Origin: Chitinispirillales bacterium
GTDB lineage: Bacteria; Fibrobacterota; Chitinivibrionia; Chitinivibrionales; Chitinivibrionaceae
DNA length: 25,280 bases
Direction of reading: 5' to 3'
NCBI GenBank assembly: GCA_031254455.1
Contig: JAIRUI010000127.1
Location: 1-25,280, forward strand
In this document: positions 22,252 through 25,280 of the stretch, piece by piece
How the letters are laid out: every line of letters starts with the position of its first letter
Position numbering within the stretch: position 1 is the stretch's first letter
Position numbers and translations under genes: made by a program
The notes under the pieces: model-generated
Told to the model about the DNA's origin: nothing
The model's input: only the letters and a program-made list of their open reading frames with translations
Database searches by the model: none

Positions 22252-22506
22252 ATGGCGCACAAAAAAGGTCAGGGAAGTACAAAAAACGGGCGTGACAGTA
22301 AAGCGAAACGCCTCGGAGTTAAGGAATACGCCGGTGAATTGATAAGCGCTGGAAGCATTATTATCCGTCAGCGCGGAACAAAAGTTCATCCAGGGCAAAA
22401 TGTAGGACGCGGTAGAGACGATACTTTGTTTGCAGAGATAGCCGGTAAAGTCGATTTTTACAAAAAAATCGATAACAGAAAATATGTAAGAGTTATTCCG
22501 GCGTAA
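22252..22506 (+). CDS. rpmA: 50S ribosomal protein L27
   Basis: The product is 84 residues: MAHKKGQGSTKNGRDSKAKR, then LGVKEYAGELISAGSIIIRQ and RGTKVHPGQNVGRGRDDTLF. The N-terminus AHKKG is of the direct-start type, without the cleavable leader found in Firmicutes. AAGGAG lies eight bases upstream. L27 sits near the peptidyl-transferase centre. Its stop is followed by an AT-rich gap and the AbrB-like gene. Confidence 0.97.
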   Translation: MAHKKGQGSTKNGRDSKAKRLGVKEYAGELISAGSIIIRQRGTKVHPGQNVGRGRDDTLFAEIAGKVDFYKKIDNRKYVRVIPA

Positions 22507-22565
22507 TTTTTTATATAATAAATATTGTTTTAGTATATATATATTATTCCCGTTAAGGAGTTTTT

Positions 22566-22775
22566 ATGATAACCGCTAAATTGTCCGTCAACGATATGAC
22601 AAGAATTCCAAAACAAGTACGTTTAGATTTGGAACTGATTCAAGGCGATAGAATTGTCTTTGAAAAAAGAGGACAAGAATATTTAATTCGCAAATTGGTT
22701 GAAGAATCGCCGTACGATAAAAATGGAATCAAAATTTGGAATTCGGAACGTTCCAATATGGATTATGAGAATTAG
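22566..22775 (+). CDS. AbrB/SpoVT-like swapped-hairpin protein (antitoxin-like)
   Basis: The product is 69 residues from ATG 22566 with AAGGAG eight bases upstream. The N-terminal 45 residues (MITAKLSVNDMTRIPKQVRL, then LIQGDRIVFEKRGQEYLIRK) have the AbrB/MazE swapped-hairpin pattern: a short strand, TRIPKQVR in place of the usual xxIPKxIR, then xxGDxxxF. Such proteins bind DNA as dimers and often serve as type II antitoxins. The tail (VEESPYDKNGIKIWNSERSN) could be a toxin-binding arm. No toxin gene follows; instead the DsbD gene begins inside its last codons (11-base overlap). It is thus an orphan antitoxin-like regulator in a ribosomal-protein operon. Confidence 0.68.
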   Translation: MITAKLSVNDMTRIPKQVRLDLELIQGDRIVFEKRGQEYLIRKLVEESPYDKNGIKIWNSERSNMDYEN

Positions 22776-24402
22776 CGTAAAAAATTTAGTTTCTTATATA
22801 AAAAACGGCAGGCGTATAGTTTGTCGTTTTTTGTTTTTGTTATTTTTTATTTTTGGGAACGTCAATGCGTTTGAGACGGACGATACGCTTTCGTTTGAAA
22901 CGGCGATTAAAGTTCAAAGCGATACGCTTATCGCCGCGATTACGATAAATATTCCTAGAAATTATCATCTTTACAGCAATCCCAAAGGTCCGGGAATCGG
23001 TAAAGATTTGCAGATAAATTTAAAAGATGAAAACGTAGAATTTTTATTTGCAAAAAAGCAACGGCCGAAAGTTTTTTTGCCGCCTGACGAACCTGATACC
23101 GCTTGGGTTTGGGCGTGGGAAGAAAAAGCCGTAATTTTTGCCGCGCTGAAAACCGTAAATTTTGATTCCGCAAAAATTCAAATCGAAGGCGTTTATTGCG
23201 ACTTGTCGTGCGTGCCGTTTTCGAAAACGATTTCAGTAAACAATTCGGATAAACCGTTTGACGACAGTTTGCAAGAAATTTATGAATCGTCTCAGGATAT
23301 TGCGTTTGAAAGAGACGCAGAGGATTATGGCGTTTATAATTTTGACGTCAAAAAATTTACGCAAAAACACTCACTTTTTTCGGCATTGCTTCTGGCGTTT
23401 TTTGCCGGAGTTATTTTGAATTTTATGCCTTGTGTTTTACCGGTTTTGGGGATAAAAATTTTGTCGTTTGCGCAGGATACGGACAAAAAAACGGCGATTT
23501 TTAAAAGTTTTGCGTTTGCCTTAGGAGTGATTTTCGTGTTTTTACTTCTTGCGATTGCCGCGATTCAACTGAAAATCTGGTGGGGGCAGCAATTTCAAAA
23601 TCCTGTTTTCATAACGATTCTATCGGTTTTGATGCTTGTCGGTTCGTTGTTTTTGTTTGACGTTTTTACTCTCTCGCCAAATTCCGGCGTCGCAAATTTT
23701 GAAATGAAGCAGAAAAAAAACTCTCTTTGGGGTAATTTTATCAGAGGAGTTTGCGCCACAATTTTGGCGACGCCGTGTTCGGGACCGTTTTTGGGCGCGA
23801 TTATAGCGTGGGCGCTTATCGACAACTCAAACGCGGCGGTTTTTGCCGTGTTCTTGTCTGTCGGGACGGGAATGTCCGCGCCGTATGTTTTGTTGAGCGT
23901 TTTGGGCGGAGTAAAAATTTCGCGAAAAATCGCAAAGTATTCCGTAGTTATTAAAAAGATTCTCGCTTTGATTTTGCTTTTATTTGCGGTTTATTTATTC
24001 GTCTCGGCTAATTACGGTAAATTTTTTGCGCAAAATCACGATAATTACGATCTTGTATGGGTCGATTTCTCGCCGGAATTGTTTGAAACCGCTCGTAAAA
24101 ACAAGCAAAGCGTAATTGTAAATTTCACCGCAAAATGGTGTTTAAATTGTCAATTTAACAAAATTTCGGTTTATGACAGTGAAGAAATTCATCGAATCTT
24201 TCGGCAAAGAAATATTTTAGCGATGACTGCGGATTTGACAAACGAAAACCCGCCGGCGCAAAAACTTCAGGAAGAATTGAAATCAAAAAGCATTCCGTTT
24301 TTGGCGATTTTTGACGGGGACGATTTTGGAAGTCCGGTCGTTTTTTATGACATCGTAAGCAAAAAATCAGTCGTCGAAGTTATAGAAAAATTGGATTTAT
24401 AG
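22765..24402 (+). CDS. dsbD: DsbD-type thiol-disulfide reductase
   Basis: The product is 545 residues from ATG 22765, inside the end of the AbrB-like gene; an in-frame ATG at 22699 would put an unrelated stretch before the signal peptide (CRFLFLLFFIFGNVNAFET). Three modules are visible. The periplasmic alpha domain (about 36-160) has YCDLSCVP (Cys145, 149). The membrane domain (about 203-412) has NFMPCVLPVLG (Cys223) and ATPCSGPFLG (Cys338). The C-terminal thioredoxin domain has NFTAKWCLNC (Cys459, 462). All six electron-relay cysteines are present. DsbD carries reducing power from cytoplasmic thioredoxin to periplasmic disulfide isomerases or cytochrome c maturation. A strong terminator follows at 24412. 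Confidence 0.9.
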   Translation: MRISVKNLVSYIKNGRRIVCRFLFLLFFIFGNVNAFETDDTLSFETAIKVQSDTLIAAITINIPRNYHLYSNPKGPGIGKDLQINLKDENVEFLFAKKQRPKVFLPPDEPDTAWVWAWEEKAVIFAALKTVNFDSAKIQIEGVYCDLSCVPFSKTISVNNSDKPFDDSLQEIYESSQDIAFERDAEDYGVYNFDVKKFTQKHSLFSALLLAFFAGVILNFMPCVLPVLGIKILSFAQDTDKKTAIFKSFAFALGVIFVFLLLAIAAIQLKIWWGQQFQNPVFITILSVLMLVGSLFLFDVFTLSPNSGVANFEMKQKKNSLWGNFIRGVCATILATPCSGPFLGAIIAWALIDNSNAAVFAVFLSVGTGMSAPYVLLSVLGGVKISRKIAKYSVVIKKILALILLLFAVYLFVSANYGKFFAQNHDNYDLVWVDFSPELFETARKNKQSVIVNFTAKWCLNCQFNKISVYDSEEIHRIFRQRNILAMTADLTNENPPAQKLQEELKSKSIPFLAIFDGDDFGSPVVFYDIVSKKSVVEVIEKLDL

Positions 24403-24411
24403 GGAAAAAAC

Positions 24412-24447
24412 AAAAACGGAGCGCAAATCTCTCTGCGCTCCGTTTTT
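24412..24447. terminator. Rho-independent terminator, probably bidirectional
   Basis: A perfect 14-bp stem, AAAAACGGAGCGCA (24412-24425) with TGCGCTCCGTTTTT (24434-24447), surrounds an 8-nt loop. The T-run ends dsbD transcription rightward, and the A-run at the other side gives a T-run for the leftward surface-protein gene that stops at 24468. Confidence 0.92.
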
Positions 24448-24467
24448 ATAATAACGAATCGGTCGTG

Positions 24468-25280
24468 TTACCTCCTCACACCCACCTTAGCAGTGTAAGG
24501 ATAACTCTTCCCGTTTGTGTTTTTCGCTTCAACCACCACCAAATAACTGCCGTTAGCTACATTTCTGCCTGCATTGTTGGTTAAGTTCCAAGTAACGCTA
24601 TTACCTCTCTCAGTTCTCTCAAACACCACATTGCCGACATTATCATAGACAACTGCTTTCACCTGAGAAACTCTCTCGTTGTTGGGCAAATCAACGGTGA
24701 TAACTGCCTTATCGGAGACTATGTTGTTTGACAATCTTATGCCGCTGTGTTCGTTTTTGGACTTATCCCTAATAACCGACACTTCGACATCTTTGTATGT
24801 CGCAGTTACCGTTACCGCTTTTGAAAGCATTACAAAAGTTGTCGTTGACGACGTTGCATCGTTAAAAACCACACCATCGCTGCTTGTCCATTTGTCAAAC
24901 ACTTTGCCGGCGGATGCAGGGTTTGCCGTTACCGTTACCGTTACTCCGGCTTCATAACTGCTTGAACCGCTGCCGTTTATTACCGTTACCGCAAATACCG
25001 GCGTTGCCGATACGCTGAAACTTACGCTAAGCTGTACACTTGCTCCGTTACTGCCGCTTATGCTTATCGTTTCGCTGTAATCGCCCACCGCAAGATTCGC
25101 TTTAGGCTGAACGCTAAACGTCGCCGTGGCGCCCGACGCAAGAGTCGTCGCCGAAAGTGCGCCAAGCGTATAGTTAGTCGCAATCGGTTGAGTAAGCGTT
25201 ACTGTTCCCGTGCCTACGTTACCGACTGTTACAGTCTGCGCGACGGGCTGAGTGTAGCCTTCTTCAAGAGAGCCGAATAC
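24468..25280 (-). CDS. Surface/secreted protein with InlB-type repeat and FlgD-like C-terminal domain (partial)
   Basis: The frame is open from the right window edge (25280) to TGA/TAA-type stop at 24468, 270 codons. The N-terminus is missing, so the GTG at 25088 is not the start. Order of domains: an Ig-like beta domain (VTVGNVGTGTVTLTQPIATN, then SVQPKANLAVGDYSETISIS); an InlB/Flg_new-type repeat (GSSSYEAGVTVTVTANPASA, then GKVFDKWTSSDGV); and a C-terminal FlgD-like/T9SS-type sorting domain (VKAVVYDNVGNVVFERTERG, then VTWNLTNNAGRNVANGSYLV and ending AKVGVRR). Such endings are typical of large secreted fibre-degrading or adhesive proteins in Fibrobacterota and Bacteroidota. The cargo part lies outside the window. 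Confidence 0.78.
   Translation of the reverse strand, partial: VFGSLEEGYTQPVAQTVTVGNVGTGTVTLTQPIATNYTLGALSATTLASGATATFSVQPKANLAVGDYSETISISGSNGASVQLSVSFSVSATPVFAVTVINGSGSSSYEAGVTVTVTANPASAGKVFDKWTSSDGVVFNDATSSTTTFVMLSKAVTVTATYKDVEVSVIRDKSKNEHSGIRLSNNIVSDKAVITVDLPNNERVSQVKAVVYDNVGNVVFERTERGNSVTWNLTNNAGRNVANGSYLVVVEAKNTNGKSYPYTAKVGVRR

Noticed and set aside
22699..22764. N-terminal extension of DsbD
   Set aside because: It would overlap most of the AbrB-like tail and place a non-signal sequence before the signal peptide.
1..25280. CRISPR arrays, tRNA and rRNA genes
   Set aside because: No regularly spaced direct repeats and no cloverleaf or rRNA-like stretches were seen on reading both strands; a tRNAscan or Infernal run would be decisive.

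Overview
The window looks like a chromosomal stretch of an AT-rich, Gram-negative bacterium, most likely a member of the Fibrobacterota (Fibromonadales/Chitinispirillia-like). I infer this from three things: a secreted protein with an AgmX/PglI-type TonB-like C-terminus of the kind common in that phylum (6393-7148); a large surface protein ending in an InlB-type repeat plus a FlgD-like/T9SS-type C-terminal domain (24468-25280); and outer-membrane-type genes (MlaF-like ATPase, MsbA-like exporter, Wzz-like protein, DsbD). The assignment rests on recognised sequence character only, without any database search.

Region 1 (1 to about 2930) is an insertion-sequence graveyard. It holds the last 36 codons of an IS1-type transposase, a frameshifted IS630-type transposase remnant, a one-base-frameshifted zinc-ribbon mini-gene, an intact radical SAM/SPASM-like gene bracketed by two hairpins, and an IS1380-type transposase that has an in-frame stop and no C-terminal half.

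Region 2 (3082-3837) is an MlaF-like ABC ATPase without its usual permease beside it.

Region 3 (about 3840-10420) is an AT-rich accessory island lying between the convergent 3' ends of mlaF and comEC. A 25-bp perfect inverted repeat (3884-3908 / 9345-9369) and a second, diverged pair outside it (3846-3880 / 10361-10394) bracket it. Inside are a leftward phage-like module (holin-like membrane protein, tail-fibre-like protein, three small proteins), a 154-nt DNA/RNA element that can fold into a three-way junction, a rightward operon (zinc ribbon, AgmX/TonB-like secreted protein, small membrane protein), a complete IS1595 transposase, a GIY-YIG-like small protein, a Cys4 mini-protein, and two further unknown genes.

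Region 4 (10423-15823, all leftward) is a tightly overlapping operon: Wzz-like polysaccharide co-polymerase, 7TM LytS-type histidine kinase, LytTR response regulator, ComEC. The overlaps suggest co-expression of surface-polysaccharide, signalling and DNA-uptake functions.

Region 5 (15922-24402) is core: MsbA-like ABC exporter, a secreted TPR-like protein translationally coupled to a GlmM-type phosphoglucosamine mutase, then divergently RNase E/G, L21, L27, an AbrB-like protein and DsbD, closed by a strong, probably bidirectional terminator (24412-24447). The window ends inside the surface protein, whose N-terminus is off the right edge.
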